NCBI GenBank assembly: GCA_039026235.1
Contig: JBCCMQ010000001.1
Location: forward strand, 434,001 to 498,000
DNA from: JBCCMQ01 sp039026235
GTDB taxonomy: Bacteria; Pseudomonadota; Alphaproteobacteria; Rhodobacterales; Rhodobacteraceae
Direction of reading: 5' to 3'
Length of the DNA: 64,000 nt
This document shows positions 1 to 8,511 of the stretch, piece after piece. A program made the position numbers and the translations under genes. The stretch's first letter is position 1; the number at the start of each line of letters is the position of its first letter. Under the pieces are notes generated by a model. It had not been told where the DNA came from and did no database searches. It saw nothing but the letters and a program-made list of their open reading frames with translations.

Positions 1-916
1 CCCTTTCGATGGCGTTCATCGTATTTTCTTCGATCCGGTCCAAGTCGTCGGGAAAAAGGTCGTGGGCAAAATCGAGCGGCGTGCCGTCTTCGGCCCAGAA
101 CCGTACGTCCCGTTCATACGCCCCGACCAGCAGGCCCTGGCCTTCCTGGCGTAGGTAGTATTCACCATCGCGGTCCGAGACCGAGGGCAGGCGCGTCTCG
201 GCTGCTGCGACTTCGGGCATGGTCTCGGTGACGAAATACTGGTGCTCAGTCGGCTGCAAGGGCAGCGTGATACCGGCCAGTGCGGCCACCTCGCGTCCCC
301 AAAGACCTGCAGCATTGACCACCCAGGGCGTACGGATGTCGCCCTTGGGCGTGCGCACGATCCAGGTCCCGTCGGCTTGCTGATCGGTCGCGGTCACGGG
401 TGTAAAGCGGTGTATTTCGGCGCCCCGCTGGCGGGCACCTGTGGCATAGGCATTGGTCACGCCGGACGGGTCAACGTTGCCGCCGTCCGGTTCGAACATG
501 ATGCAGCGAATGCCGTCATAGTTAACCAGTGGGTTCAACTCTTTGGCCCGTTCGATGCTCACTTCGTAGAAATTCATGCCGTAAAGCTTGGCCTTGGCGG
601 CCTGCAGTCTCAGCTGATGTTCACGCTCTTCCGTTTGTGCGAGGTAAAGCGCGCCGGGCTGAAAGACACCGCAACCCTGGCCCGTTTCACGCTCCAGATC
701 CTTGTAGAGCGTCATTGTATAGTGCTGCAGGCGGCTGATGTTTGTGCTGTCGTGCAACCCGTGGATATTCGCGGCGGCATGCCATGTGGAACCTGAGGTT
801 AATTCATCCCGTTCCAGCAACACAACATCGGACCATCCGAGCTTTGCCAGATGATACAGGATCGAACAGCCAATGACCCCGCCACCGATGACTACTGCCT
901 GAGCGTTCGCGCGCAT
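1..916 (-). CDS. FAD-dependent oxidoreductase, dimethylglycine/sarcosine dehydrogenase family (partial, C-terminus outside window)
   Basis: About 305 N-terminal residues of a flavoprotein that runs off the left edge. The N-terminus has the dinucleotide-binding fold with VVIGGGVIGCSILYHLAKLG at residues 8-27, then an ERDELTSGSTWHAAA segment of the kind that carries the FAD-binding His/Trp in dimethylglycine and sarcosine dehydrogenases. Full-length relatives are about 800 residues with a folate-binding GcvT domain, which would lie outside the window. These enzymes oxidatively remove N-methyl groups. The Rieske oxygenase about 400 bp upstream on the same strand suggests a joint N-demethylation pathway, for example glycine betaine to dimethylglycine to sarcosine. 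The start at 916 (MRANAQAVV) is the only ATG directly before the fold. Family is clear; the exact substrate is inference. Confidence 0.85.
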   Translation of the reverse strand, partial: MRANAQAVVIGGGVIGCSILYHLAKLGWSDVVLLERDELTSGSTWHAAANIHGLHDSTNISRLQHYTMTLYKDLERETGQGCGVFQPGALYLAQTEEREHQLRLQAAKAKLYGMNFYEVSIERAKELNPLVNYDGIRCIMFEPDGGNVDPSGVTNAYATGARQRGAEIHRFTPVTATDQQADGTWIVRTPKGDIRTPWVVNAAGLWGREVAALAGITLPLQPTEHQYFVTETMPEVAAAETRLPSVSDRDGEYYLRQEGQGLLVGAYERDVRFWAEDGTPLDFAHDLFPDDLDRIEENTMNAIER

Positions 917-1031
917 TTTCGCTTCGCCTTTACCGTAATTTGCATGAAGGTTTTCATCCGCTGGATGCAAGACGCAAGGCCCAATGGGCGCGACCCGGTG
1001 TGCAATCGACCAAGCCGCGGACCCTGGCCAT

Positions 1032-1313
1032 TCAAAGGACCACTCGGTGGGCGCGGCCCCGCGCGACGAGCATTAGGTTCAGGTCAACCGCCTCTGGCGC
1101 GCCGATCTCAAGCGCAAAGACAAAGGCGTGCGTCAGATAAAAGCAGGCGGCATCCACGTCGCCCCCGGCTTCGGCCTGCATGCCGGCAATCCGGTAAAGC
1201 CTGACCAGTGCCAGCTTGTCGTCGCGGTCATGGGCCGCAAGCAATTGCCGGTCCAATTCCTTTCCGTCAACCTCTTCGGTCGAAGTGGGTGGTGCCAGCG
1301 CCGGCATGGCCAT
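1032..1313 (-). CDS. small hypothetical protein coupled to the Rieske oxygenase
   Basis: A 93-residue protein beginning MAMPALAPP, whose ATG lies two bases after the TAG stop of the Rieske oxygenase gene, so translation is probably coupled. The first 25 residues are Pro/Thr/Glu-rich. The rest is predicted helical, with a pattern (LVRLYRIAGMQAEAGGD, then ACFYLTHAFVFALEIG) resembling one and a half TPR-like hairpins. I see no catalytic motif or signal peptide. Its position between the oxygenase and the dehydrogenase suggests an accessory role in the same pathway. The frame stays open upstream, but that part lies antisense-shifted over the Rieske gene and has poor composition, so 1313 is preferred. 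Function not recognised. Confidence 0.6.
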   Translation of the reverse strand: MAMPALAPPTSTEEVDGKELDRQLLAAHDRDDKLALVRLYRIAGMQAEAGGDVDAACFYLTHAFVFALEIGAPEAVDLNLMLVARGRAHRVVL

Positions 1314-1315
1314 GG

Positions 1316-2473
1316 CTATTGCGCTTCCCGGCCTTCCAAGACCTGGGATGCCACCCAGTGGTGAAAGCAGTGGGTTGGGCCGTCCATGACGGGGGAGAAC
1401 TTTCCGCCGTCGAAAAAGGATCCGTGCCGGCCCTTTTGCATGCCTTCGACGACAAAGACGTCTTCTTCGAAAACCGTCTTCCAAAGCGCCGCGTTGCTTT
1501 CGCGAAGTGCGCCTAGTTCCGGCGTCGCTTCGGGCGGTTGTGCATAATAGAGTTCGATATGCTCGACGGTGTTTCCGCAGTCCTTTGGTTCAAGGACGAA
1601 CGCGAAGGCATGGTCGCGTTGCACACCCAGCATCACATTTGGGTAGACGACCAGATATTCGGCGGCCTCATTCCACTTGGCGCTTAGCCCGCCGAAATCC
1701 GGGAACTTCTCACCCTCCTCGCCTTCGATCTGGCGATAGACATGGGTGCCCTGGCCCGAATATTTGCCCTCTTCAGCGACATTGTAGTGATCTTCGAGCC
1801 GCGAATAACTGTTCAGGCCCGGATGCACCCAGGGCAGGTGATAGCTTTCGCAGAAGTTTTCGACCGCGAGCTTCCAGTTGCAGGCAATGTCAAGGCGAAG
1901 CGACGCCGAGGGACCTCCGTGGTAAAGCGGCGTCTCGAATTCCTTCCAGCGCTGCATCAGGGATGCGTGCGCATCTTCGAACTCTGGCGCCGTGCCATCG
2001 ACGTTGACAAAGACGACATCGCGCCAAACGTAGGACCGGATACGCACCAGGCCCAGCGTGTCGAAATCCACATCCTCATGCTTGTTGTGACCGGGGCCAC
2101 CCACATGCGGTGCAACGCGCAGCCGGCCTTTGAGGTCATAGCACCACGAATGGTATGGGCAGCGAATGACACCGCCAATCTTCTTGGGTTGATCCACCAG
2201 GATCATGCCACGGTGGCGACAGGTATTCTGAAAAACACCAAGTTCGCCGTCGCGGTCGCGCACCATCAGCAACGGCATGCCCAGAAAATCGACCGGTTTG
2301 GCGTCACCCGGTTCGGGAATGTCCTTGCCGAAGCCTATTCCGGACCAATTCGAGAACAGCACCGACTGCCGTTCTTCGGCGAAAACCTCAGGATCCACGT
2401 AATGGGCGTTCGGCAATCCCTTGGCAAAGTTCACCGAGGTCATCACGGACGCCAGCGGTGTATGCTTGTTCAT
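1316..2473 (-). CDS. Rieske [2Fe-2S] aromatic-ring-hydroxylating-type oxygenase, glycine-betaine-demethylase-like
   Basis: 385 residues. The Rieske motif CRHRG...CPYHSW gives cluster ligands Cys85, His87, Cys105 and His108. The catalytic domain has ENFCESYHLPWVH, with His212 and His217 as mononuclear-iron ligands, and an acidic EEDVFVVEGMQKGR helix near the C-terminus. This is the architecture of GbcA/choline-monooxygenase/stachydrine-demethylase type Rieske enzymes, which hydroxylate N-methyl groups and release formaldehyde. The start at 2473 (MNKHTPLAS) follows a GGAG Shine-Dalgarno; an upstream in-frame ATG lacks one. The downstream DMGDH-family flavoprotein supports N-demethylation of betaine or a similar compound. 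A separate ferredoxin reductase would be needed and is not visible here. Substrate is inference. Confidence 0.88.
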   Translation of the reverse strand: MNKHTPLASVMTSVNFAKGLPNAHYVDPEVFAEERQSVLFSNWSGIGFGKDIPEPGDAKPVDFLGMPLLMVRDRDGELGVFQNTCRHRGMILVDQPKKIGGVIRCPYHSWCYDLKGRLRVAPHVGGPGHNKHEDVDFDTLGLVRIRSYVWRDVVFVNVDGTAPEFEDAHASLMQRWKEFETPLYHGGPSASLRLDIACNWKLAVENFCESYHLPWVHPGLNSYSRLEDHYNVAEEGKYSGQGTHVYRQIEGEEGEKFPDFGGLSAKWNEAAEYLVVYPNVMLGVQRDHAFAFVLEPKDCGNTVEHIELYYAQPPEATPELGALRESNAALWKTVFEEDVFVVEGMQKGRHGSFFDGGKFSPVMDGPTHCFHHWVASQVLEGREAQ

Positions 2474-2569
2474 CTGGCTCTCCTGGCTGGGGCAGCGATC
2501 AGCATTATTAATGAAAGACGCCGCGACGGTCGCGCAATAGGACAAATGCTCAATCCCGGTTGATCTGAA

Positions 2570-3475
2570 CTAAACCAAAGCGTCGTCGACCTCTTGAATG
2601 ATCCAGCTTTTCAGCGCCTGTGCGCCGGCTGAGAGCTCTTCGTCTGGACGCCCAACCAGATAGAATTTATGTGGTGCATCAATGATATAGGGGCCGACGG
2701 GCACAAGTTTGCCGCTGTCTAACAAGGGTCGCACCAGCCGCTTCCAGCCCAGCGCCAGCCCGCCGCCGTCCTGCGCCACCTGCAGCGCCACGGAATACCG
2801 GTTCACCCGCACCCCGCGCGCAAGAGGCCCGGTATGGCCCAGTTCGCGGAACCATTCCGGCCATGTGGTCCAGCTGCGATCTTCTGATTCCAAATAGATC
2901 AGGCGCTGCTCTCCAAGCTGCTCTAGTGAGCAATTTCCAAGCTTTTCAGCAAGTTCCGGATTGCCCACCGGAACCAGCTGATCGCGGTAAAGCGGCGTGT
3001 GGATCAGCCCGGTGTCGCTATTTTCGCCATAGCGGATGAAGAGGTCAATATCGGCGCGATTTCTGAACAGCCGGTCTTGCGCGACCTGATTGACATCCTG
3101 GTCGGGGTGCTGACGCCAGAAGCGGATAACACAGGACGACAGCCAAAGGGCGGCAATCGCGGTGGTCGAGCCAAGCGTGACCCGTCGCCCCGCCGTGCGG
3201 TGACGTATCTGACCCAGTTGCTGGGACATCTTGGAAAAAGCCACCGACAACGTCTCGTACAGAGCTGTGCCGGCCTCGGTCAGCTCAACACCCCTGTGAA
3301 GCCTTAGAAAAAGGGCCGTTTCAAGTTCGGCTTCCAACGCCTTGATCTGGTGGCTGACCGCGCCCGGCGTAACCGAAAGCTCTTGTGCCGCATCCTTGAA
3401 ACTCAGGTGGCGCGCGGCGGATTCAAACGCGATCAGCGTGGTCAGCGGGGGCAGGTCATAGTGGCGTCGGGACAT
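2570..3475 (-). CDS. LysR-family transcriptional regulator (GcvA-like)
   Basis: 301 residues from MSRRHYDLPPLTTLIAFE. The N-terminal winged HTH (residues about 7-65) has LSFKDAAQELSVTPGAVSHQI, the GcvA-type recognition helix, followed by the LysR substrate-binding domain. The gene lies about 100 bp upstream of the Rieske oxygenase in the same orientation, so it probably regulates the demethylation genes, though LysR targets are more often divergent. An in-frame ATG 14 codons upstream (3517) is possible. GcvA-like regulators in this group control glycine, betaine or related amino-compound metabolism. Family assignment is firm, target is inference. Confidence 0.88.
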   Translation of the reverse strand: MSRRHYDLPPLTTLIAFESAARHLSFKDAAQELSVTPGAVSHQIKALEAELETALFLRLHRGVELTEAGTALYETLSVAFSKMSQQLGQIRHRTAGRRVTLGSTTAIAALWLSSCVIRFWRQHPDQDVNQVAQDRLFRNRADIDLFIRYGENSDTGLIHTPLYRDQLVPVGNPELAEKLGNCSLEQLGEQRLIYLESEDRSWTTWPEWFRELGHTGPLARGVRVNRYSVALQVAQDGGGLALGWKRLVRPLLDSGKLVPVGPYIIDAPHKFYLVGRPDEELSAGAQALKSWIIQEVDDALV

Positions 3476-3553
3476 GTGGTGTTCCGGGCTGCTTGGCTTC
3501 AAGTGAAACCGCTTCAAGCGACTATGGGTCTTTTTTGCGCTAAAATGAATACT

Positions 3554-4594
3554 TCAATTTAGCTCTTTTGAATTCATATCGATGTCGCCGATTTGCAGGA
3601 TGATGGCGCCGCGCCGATTACGTGTCTCGACATGGGCATGGGCGCGCGCGGCATCTTCCAGCAAGTAACATGTGTCGATGACCGGGCGGACGTCACCCGA
3701 TTGGACCAAATCAGCGAGCCGCTCGAGATCCTCTGACTTGTCCCCGTTCACGGCAATCCGGATCTTGCGGTCCCGCAGCGGGTTCAGAAGGGCCGCGCCA
3801 AGCTCGGCCAGACCAAAATTCAGTGGAAGGAACAGCCCTCCGGGCACCAAGAGCCGTCGCGCCAGCCGGGGCGACAGCGCGCCGAAGGTGTCGAGGATCA
3901 GATCGAACCGCGCGCTGACGCTCTCCATGCGCGTCGCCTGATAGTCAATTGTTGCGTCGGCGCCGAGTTGGTGGACCAATGCGGTGCTCTTGGGGCCGGA
4001 GACGCCGGTGACATTGGCACCCAGCGCTTTGGCGATCTGGACCGCGTAAACCCCTACGCCGCCCGAGGCGCCAACGACCAGAACATTCTGGCCGACTTCG
4101 ATCCGGGCAAAGTCAGTCAGAAATACCAGGGCGCAGACACCGCCAAAGGGCAGGGCGGCCGCCTCTTCAAAGCTGTGATGCTCCGGCATTTTCGCAACGG
4201 CGCTGTCTTGGGGCACAGTGATGAATTCAGCTGATGCACCTCCTGACGGCTTGAAGCCGAAAAGACTGTCGCCCAAATCGAATTTCGTGACGCCCGGGCC
4301 GAGGTCCTCGACCGTTCCGGCAAACTCGGTGCCAAGGCGCGGGTTGCGGGGTTTGTGAAGGCCGTAAATCGCGCGCCCGGGGATCACCAGAATGCCCGGG
4401 AAAGCTGCCGCGCGCATCCGCCAGTCGGCGGTGTTCACGGACCCCGCGTGCACCCGAAGCAGAACCTCGCCCCGACCGGGCACAGGTTTTGGAACCTCTT
4501 CCACCCGCACGACACTCGGCGGGCCGTATCGGGAATAGCTCAGCGCTTTAAAAACTGGCTCATGCGTTGGGTCGCCGCGGACTTCACTGCGCAT
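3554..4594 (-). CDS. medium-chain dehydrogenase/reductase, quinone-oxidoreductase type
   Basis: 346 residues, MDR superfamily. A GroES-like N-terminal domain (PGRGEVLLRVHAGSVNTADWR) is followed by a Rossmann NAD(P)H site with VLVVGASGGVGVYAVQIAKA. The catalytic-zinc cysteine and the structural four-cysteine lobe of true alcohol dehydrogenases are absent, so this is a zinc-independent, NADPH-dependent enone/quinone reductase of the RTN4IP1-like type. It lies 78 bp upstream of the LysR gene, same strand. The start at 4594 lacks a strong ribosome-binding site; translation could begin nearer FKALSYSRYG, which is where homology normally starts. Physiological substrate unknown. Confidence 0.82.
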   Translation of the reverse strand: MRSEVRGDPTHEPVFKALSYSRYGPPSVVRVEEVPKPVPGRGEVLLRVHAGSVNTADWRMRAAAFPGILVIPGRAIYGLHKPRNPRLGTEFAGTVEDLGPGVTKFDLGDSLFGFKPSGGASAEFITVPQDSAVAKMPEHHSFEEAAALPFGGVCALVFLTDFARIEVGQNVLVVGASGGVGVYAVQIAKALGANVTGVSGPKSTALVHQLGADATIDYQATRMESVSARFDLILDTFGALSPRLARRLLVPGGLFLPLNFGLAELGAALLNPLRDRKIRIAVNGDKSEDLERLADLVQSGDVRPVIDTCYLLEDAARAHAHVETRNRRGAIILQIGDIDMNSKELN

Positions 4595-4740
4595 AGCAGC
4601 CGGGCGATCCGGGCTTGTCCAGTCATTAATGGCGGTTCACTTTGGCGACGTCGGTTCCAAACCATGGCCATCTATTACGGCGACAGTGGACAGTGGACGA
4701 CGGCAGGTCACAGGACCCGCCGCCTCCAAAACCTGCGTGT

Positions 4741-5244
4741 TCAGGCCGGTTGGCTTTGCGCCATCCACAGAAGACCGAACAGCATCAATGCCGCGGCAAT
4801 GGTAGAGGCCGCCGTGCGCACGCTGTTCCAGAACGTCCAGCGCGGCACATAGGTTCCACTCCAGTAATCGGCCGTCGTCGCGGATGCCGTGTCCATTGCG
4901 GCAAGCGCCTCGTTCATTGGTACATTAAACATGACCGTCACGAGAAAGCAGCCGATCAGATAGATGGCCGCAGCCAGCAGGAACAACGTTCCTGCCGGCG
5001 TGCCGAGGCTCAGGAATCCATAAACCGCGAGGACCACCGATATCGGAACCAGGCCCAGAAACAGGGCCATGAAAACCCAGCGAAATACTTCCTTGTTAAT
5101 GACCTGCATGGCCTCAGCACCGACCCCGCCGCTGGTATGTGCGAGCGAACGCATGATGAAGTCCGAGAAGGCCAGGAACACGCCGCCGACCAGAGCATAG
5201 CTGATAATGGCGAACTGGCTGAGAAGGAAAAGCCATATGGACAT
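4741..5244 (-). CDS. DUF1772 family integral membrane protein
   Basis: 167 residues with four predicted transmembrane helices: IWLFLLSQFAIISYALVGGV, FRWVFMALFLGLVPISVVL, GTLFLLAAAIYLIGCFLVTV and a C-terminal ASTIAAALMLFGLLWMA. The second half has MFNVPMNEAL and WSGTYVPRWTFWNSVRTAAS, the conserved N-P-N-L and W-N-x-R-T style motifs of DUF1772 (anthrone-oxygenase-like) proteins. The ATG at 5244 has an AAGG ribosome-binding site; a TTG three codons earlier is less likely. It starts 28 bp after the NmrA-like gene, so the two are probably co-transcribed. Such pairs are often under an AraC or TetR regulator, and an AraC gene lies just upstream. Biochemical role unknown. Confidence 0.8.
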   Translation of the reverse strand: MSIWLFLLSQFAIISYALVGGVFLAFSDFIMRSLAHTSGGVGAEAMQVINKEVFRWVFMALFLGLVPISVVLAVYGFLSLGTPAGTLFLLAAAIYLIGCFLVTVMFNVPMNEALAAMDTASATTADYWSGTYVPRWTFWNSVRTAASTIAAALMLFGLLWMAQSQPA

Positions 5245-5271
5245 GGTAATCAACCTTTTTTGCTGAACGCC

Positions 5272-6099
5272 CTAGGCGGCCGTGTTCCAAGCACCCGCCC
5301 GCGCGGCATCGCGTGCAAAGTCCAGAAAGTCGCGTGGTGGGCGGCCAAGGGCCTTTTGCACGCCATCGGCGGTGCGCGCGTTGCGTCCGTCCAGCGTTTC
5401 GCGCGCAATTGCGGTGAAGACATCGGCGACGAATTCGCCTCCGGCCCTGGCCACTCCGGCGTGGAAGTCGTCAAAGGTGATCGGAATATGGGCGATGTGT
5501 CTTCCGGTGACCGATGAAAGCGCCTCGGCCATTTCGCCAAAGGTCATCAGGCGTGGTCCGGTGACCTCGTAAAGCGCACCGGAATGGCCGTCTTCGGTCA
5601 AAACCGTCACGACCACATCGGCAATATCATCGATGTCGATGATGGGCTCGGCAACGTCCCCGCCCGGCATGGGAAGGACACCTTCAAGCAAGGGGTCGCG
5701 CAGGTAACCTTCGGAAAAGTTCTGGGCGAACCACGCCGAGCGGACCAGCGTGAAATCCAGCCCCGACCGCCGGACCGCGTCTTCGCCAAGCCGGGCATGA
5801 TGTTCGCCCCGACCTGACAGAAGAACCAGCCGCTTCAGGCCGGCTGTCTTGGCGGTTGCGCACAGCGCTTCGAGCTTCTCGACAGCGCCGGGAAAGGCGA
5901 GGTCGGGAAAGTATGTAACATAAGCCCTGTCGACCCCGGAAAGCGCGGCGGGCCAGGTCTCCGGCTGGTCCCAATCAAATGGAACTTCCGCATTGCGCGA
6001 TCCGCGCCGCACGGGCAGACCGCGCGCTTCAAGGCGTGCAGCAACGCGCGATCCGGTCTTGCCGGTCGCGCCGATGATCAGAATTGGTTTGTCAGTCAT
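5272..6099 (-). CDS. NmrA-like NAD(P)-binding protein
   Basis: 275 residues. An N-terminal ILIIGATGKTGSRVAARLEARG dinucleotide-binding motif is followed by the atypical-SDR layout of the NmrA/HSCARG family (LVLLSGRGEHHARLGEDAV, then LVRSAWFAQNFSEG). The catalytic YxxxK of classical SDRs is absent, as usual for this family, whose members are NAD(P) sensors or quinone/flavone reductases. The gene is preceded by an AGAGATGA ribosome-binding site and followed after 28 bp by the DUF1772 membrane protein. With the AraC gene upstream on the same strand it likely forms a small stress- or xenobiotic-responsive unit (inference). Confidence 0.85.
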   Translation of the reverse strand: MTDKPILIIGATGKTGSRVAARLEARGLPVRRGSRNAEVPFDWDQPETWPAALSGVDRAYVTYFPDLAFPGAVEKLEALCATAKTAGLKRLVLLSGRGEHHARLGEDAVRRSGLDFTLVRSAWFAQNFSEGYLRDPLLEGVLPMPGGDVAEPIIDIDDIADVVVTVLTEDGHSGALYEVTGPRLMTFGEMAEALSSVTGRHIAHIPITFDDFHAGVARAGGEFVADVFTAIARETLDGRNARTADGVQKALGRPPRDFLDFARDAARAGAWNTAA

Positions 6100-6201
6100 G
6101 GGTCATCTCTCTTGGTCAGATTTACTGGCCAAGCCCTAGGTCATGGGGCGCGCCGAGGTATTGACCATGGGTGCCAAAGACTTGACCGCTGCGGCCAGCA
6201 A

Positions 6202-7206
6202 TCAGACGTGAGAGCGGTTTTTCCGGTAGGCAGCCGGCGTGTCTCCGACCCAGCGCTTGAAAGCCCGCGTAAATGCGCTTTGTTCGGAAAATCCGGTCAG
6301 AAACGCGACCTCGGCCAGGGAATAACGCTGGTCGCGCAAGAGGTTCTCGGCAAGCTCGCGCCGTGTTTCTTCGGTCAGGGTTTGAAAACTGAGCCCGTGT
6401 TCGGCCAACCGGCGGTGGACGGAACGGACGCTCATCCCCAGCCGATGGGCCACGTATTCCATCTTTGGTACGCCTTCGCTGAGTGAGCGTGCGATAATGT
6501 CCTTGATGCCTTCGCCGAGCGGTACCACAGGGGACACCCGGGCGAGTTCCTGATCGAGATGGCCCAGCAGAAACCGCGTGATGCCTTCGTCACCCAGCCG
6601 GTTGGGCTGCGCCAGCGCGTCGGGCGCAATGAGAAGTGCGTCGAGATCAGAGCCGAAATGGACCGGGCAGCCGAAATAGCTCTGGTGGGCGGCTGTCTTT
6701 GCGGGCGGCCCGTGCTTCAGATGTACCTCTAGCGGTGAAAAGGGTGCGGTGCTGACCTCGCGGCTGATCGCCACCGCGCTTGCCAGCGTCGCCTCGTTCG
6801 ACAGCCGCAGACCCAGCCGCCGTGCGCCGGACCGGTGCAGGATGAACAGCATCCCGTCCGCCGTCATCCGGATCTCGTACTCAACGACGCTGGTCCAAAG
6901 CCGTGAGTAGCGTTCGACCCGGGTAAATGACCCAAGCAGGCTGGGCGCCGCCTTCCACGCAAGGCCCAGCGCGCCGTATTCGTCGCACCGCATCGATGCG
7001 CCCGTGCGCAGCGGCAGGTCGGTCACATCGAACTCGGCGGCCATGCGTTCAAGAAGATCGTAATAGGCAGTATCGGCCACCATGACTTTCGGATCTAGGG
7101 GTCCATCCGGATCCAGCCCAATCGATGTCAGAAACGCCCGCCGGTCGATCGCATCGCCGGCGACCGTGATCATCTTGTGCACGAACAGCGATGTTACGAC
7201 CTGCAT
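6202..7206 (-). CDS. AraC-family transcriptional regulator with N-terminal Arabinose_bd domain
   Basis: 334 residues. The first 190 residues match the PF12625 Arabinose_bd/OruR-like sensor domain: helical, with a YDLLERMAAEFDVTDLPLRTG-like segment. Residues about 230-330 are the double-HTH AraC domain (KMEYVAHRLGMSVRSVHRRL, then YSLAEVAFLTGFSEQSAFTRA and WVGDTPAAYRK). It is divergent from the reductase gene at 7349, sharing a 142-bp intergenic region, and precedes the NmrA/DUF1772 pair on its own strand, so it could control either. A second paralogue of the same architecture occurs at 11073-12080. Confidence 0.88.
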   Translation of the reverse strand: MQVVTSLFVHKMITVAGDAIDRRAFLTSIGLDPDGPLDPKVMVADTAYYDLLERMAAEFDVTDLPLRTGASMRCDEYGALGLAWKAAPSLLGSFTRVERYSRLWTSVVEYEIRMTADGMLFILHRSGARRLGLRLSNEATLASAVAISREVSTAPFSPLEVHLKHGPPAKTAAHQSYFGCPVHFGSDLDALLIAPDALAQPNRLGDEGITRFLLGHLDQELARVSPVVPLGEGIKDIIARSLSEGVPKMEYVAHRLGMSVRSVHRRLAEHGLSFQTLTEETRRELAENLLRDQRYSLAEVAFLTGFSEQSAFTRAFKRWVGDTPAAYRKNRSHV

Positions 7207-7348
7207 GCTCTGACTATAACGTCCATTTCCGCAAGATGCATTGGGCCGCCTCGGCGCGTACCGTTGTCCCTTCTCCGAATGAGGGATGGCTGCCGCGAAG
7301 GTTGAAGACTAAGCTGGCTAAGCAAATTAATGACCGTTGGGAGAAGAT
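7207..7348. promoter_or_regulatory. divergent promoter region between AraC regulator and reductase
   Basis: 142 bp without a gene separates two divergently oriented genes. The plus-strand side ends in GGGAGAAGAT directly before the ATG at 7349, a good Shine-Dalgarno. An AT-rich stretch (AAGCAAATTAATGACC) lies 10-25 bp before that gene's RBS. No obvious long palindrome was seen. It is the natural target region for the AraC protein encoded at 6202-7206. Confidence 0.5.
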
Positions 7349-8389
7349 ATGACGGAACCGAACACGTCTATCTGTGTGGCCGGTGCGAGCGGTCTTGTCG
7401 GATCCAACATTCTGCGCGCGGCTCTGCGGCGGGGCTACACCGTCCGGGGCACGCTCCGCGACGCACATGCACCCGATAAAGCGCCTTATCTGATGCGGTT
7501 GCCGGGCGCCGCAGACCGGTTGAGCCTTTTCAGTGCCGATATGTCAGATGCAGCATCGTTCTACGAACCGGTGTCCGGCGCCGATTGTGTCTTCATCGCC
7601 TGTCTGATCCCGACCTATACCGGCCCGTCGGGAACACCCGCGCGGGAAATGGATGATGCCCAGGGTTACGCCGAGATCATCATGCCCACGGTCAATGGAT
7701 GTCTGAACATCATGCGCGCGGCGGTCGCAAAAGGGGTTCGGAAGATCATTATCTGCAGCAGCACCAGCAGCACCAATCCGGCGCCGCCCGTCGCGGTCAA
7801 GAATGAGGTCGACCATTGGTCCGACGAGGTCCAGCAATGCCGCGCAAAGAAATACACTTCAGCGACCAAAACGGTGATGGAGAAAGCGGCGCTGAAATTC
7901 GCCGAGGAAAACGGCGTGCGTCTTTGCATCTTCATGCCAACCGGCATGTACGGCCCGGTGATCCTGCCCGGTCAACTCAAACAAGGGGCACATGCTTGGC
8001 TGCGCGACCTGATGGCCGGAGGGCCGGGGCGGCACAGCCAGATTCCCAACGATTCCACATCGATGATCCATCTTCACGACCTGGCGGAGCTGTTTCTTGC
8101 GGCCTACGAAAACCCGCAGGCGTCCGGGCGATATTTCGGTGTCTATGACAGCTGGCACTGGCAGGATCTTTACAGCGCGCTGAAGGGCATCCTGCCCGAG
8201 ATGAACATGCCGTCACCCACCAGTGACCCACTGGTGTCCGCAACCGGATTTGACTTCACCCGCCGCGACAGTCTGGGCGTGCCGCTGAGGGACATACCGA
8301 CCATGTTGCGTGAAACGGTTGATTGGTTGCGGTCCGACCCCTTTGCCGACGGTGAGGAGGCAGGCACCGCGGGGACGGGCACAGGCTGA
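7349..8389 (+). CDS. NAD-dependent epimerase/dehydratase family protein (dihydroflavonol/cinnamoyl-CoA-reductase-like)
   Basis: 346 residues from MTEPNTSICVAGASGLVGSN. The N-terminus has the extended-SDR glycine motif (GASGLVGSNILRAALRRG), with IICSSTSSTNP at the catalytic-serine position and MYGPVILPGQ further on, the layout of plant-type dihydroflavonol-4-reductase and cinnamoyl-CoA reductase relatives. In place of the usual YxxxK, the sequence is KKYTSATKTVMEKAA: the lysine aligns but the tyrosine is displaced by one residue, so catalysis may be altered. A TTG four codons upstream is in frame, but the ATG has the better ribosome-binding site. Fumarylacetoacetase follows 122 bp downstream; a shared pathway is possible but unproven. 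Confidence 0.78.
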   Translation: MTEPNTSICVAGASGLVGSNILRAALRRGYTVRGTLRDAHAPDKAPYLMRLPGAADRLSLFSADMSDAASFYEPVSGADCVFIACLIPTYTGPSGTPAREMDDAQGYAEIIMPTVNGCLNIMRAAVAKGVRKIIICSSTSSTNPAPPVAVKNEVDHWSDEVQQCRAKKYTSATKTVMEKAALKFAEENGVRLCIFMPTGMYGPVILPGQLKQGAHAWLRDLMAGGPGRHSQIPNDSTSMIHLHDLAELFLAAYENPQASGRYFGVYDSWHWQDLYSALKGILPEMNMPSPTSDPLVSATGFDFTRRDSLGVPLRDIPTMLRETVDWLRSDPFADGEEAGTAGTGTG

Positions 8390-8511
8390 CCTGCCGCTTT
8401 CCAAGGACGCTTCAGGCCGGCCGCAGGCGATGATGGGACAACGTGCCTGTCCCCGCCTGGAAAAAGACGATAGGGGCAGGGGACGAAAAGTCGCCAAGGG
8501 AAAGGGCTGTC

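Noticed and set aside
242..796. Long plus-strand open frame opposite the left-edge flavoprotein
   Set aside because: Antisense to a clear FAD-oxidoreductase; no motif of its own.
1742..2563. 273-codon plus-strand frame
   Set aside because: Antisense shadow of the Rieske oxygenase, whose cluster and iron ligands are intact on the minus strand.
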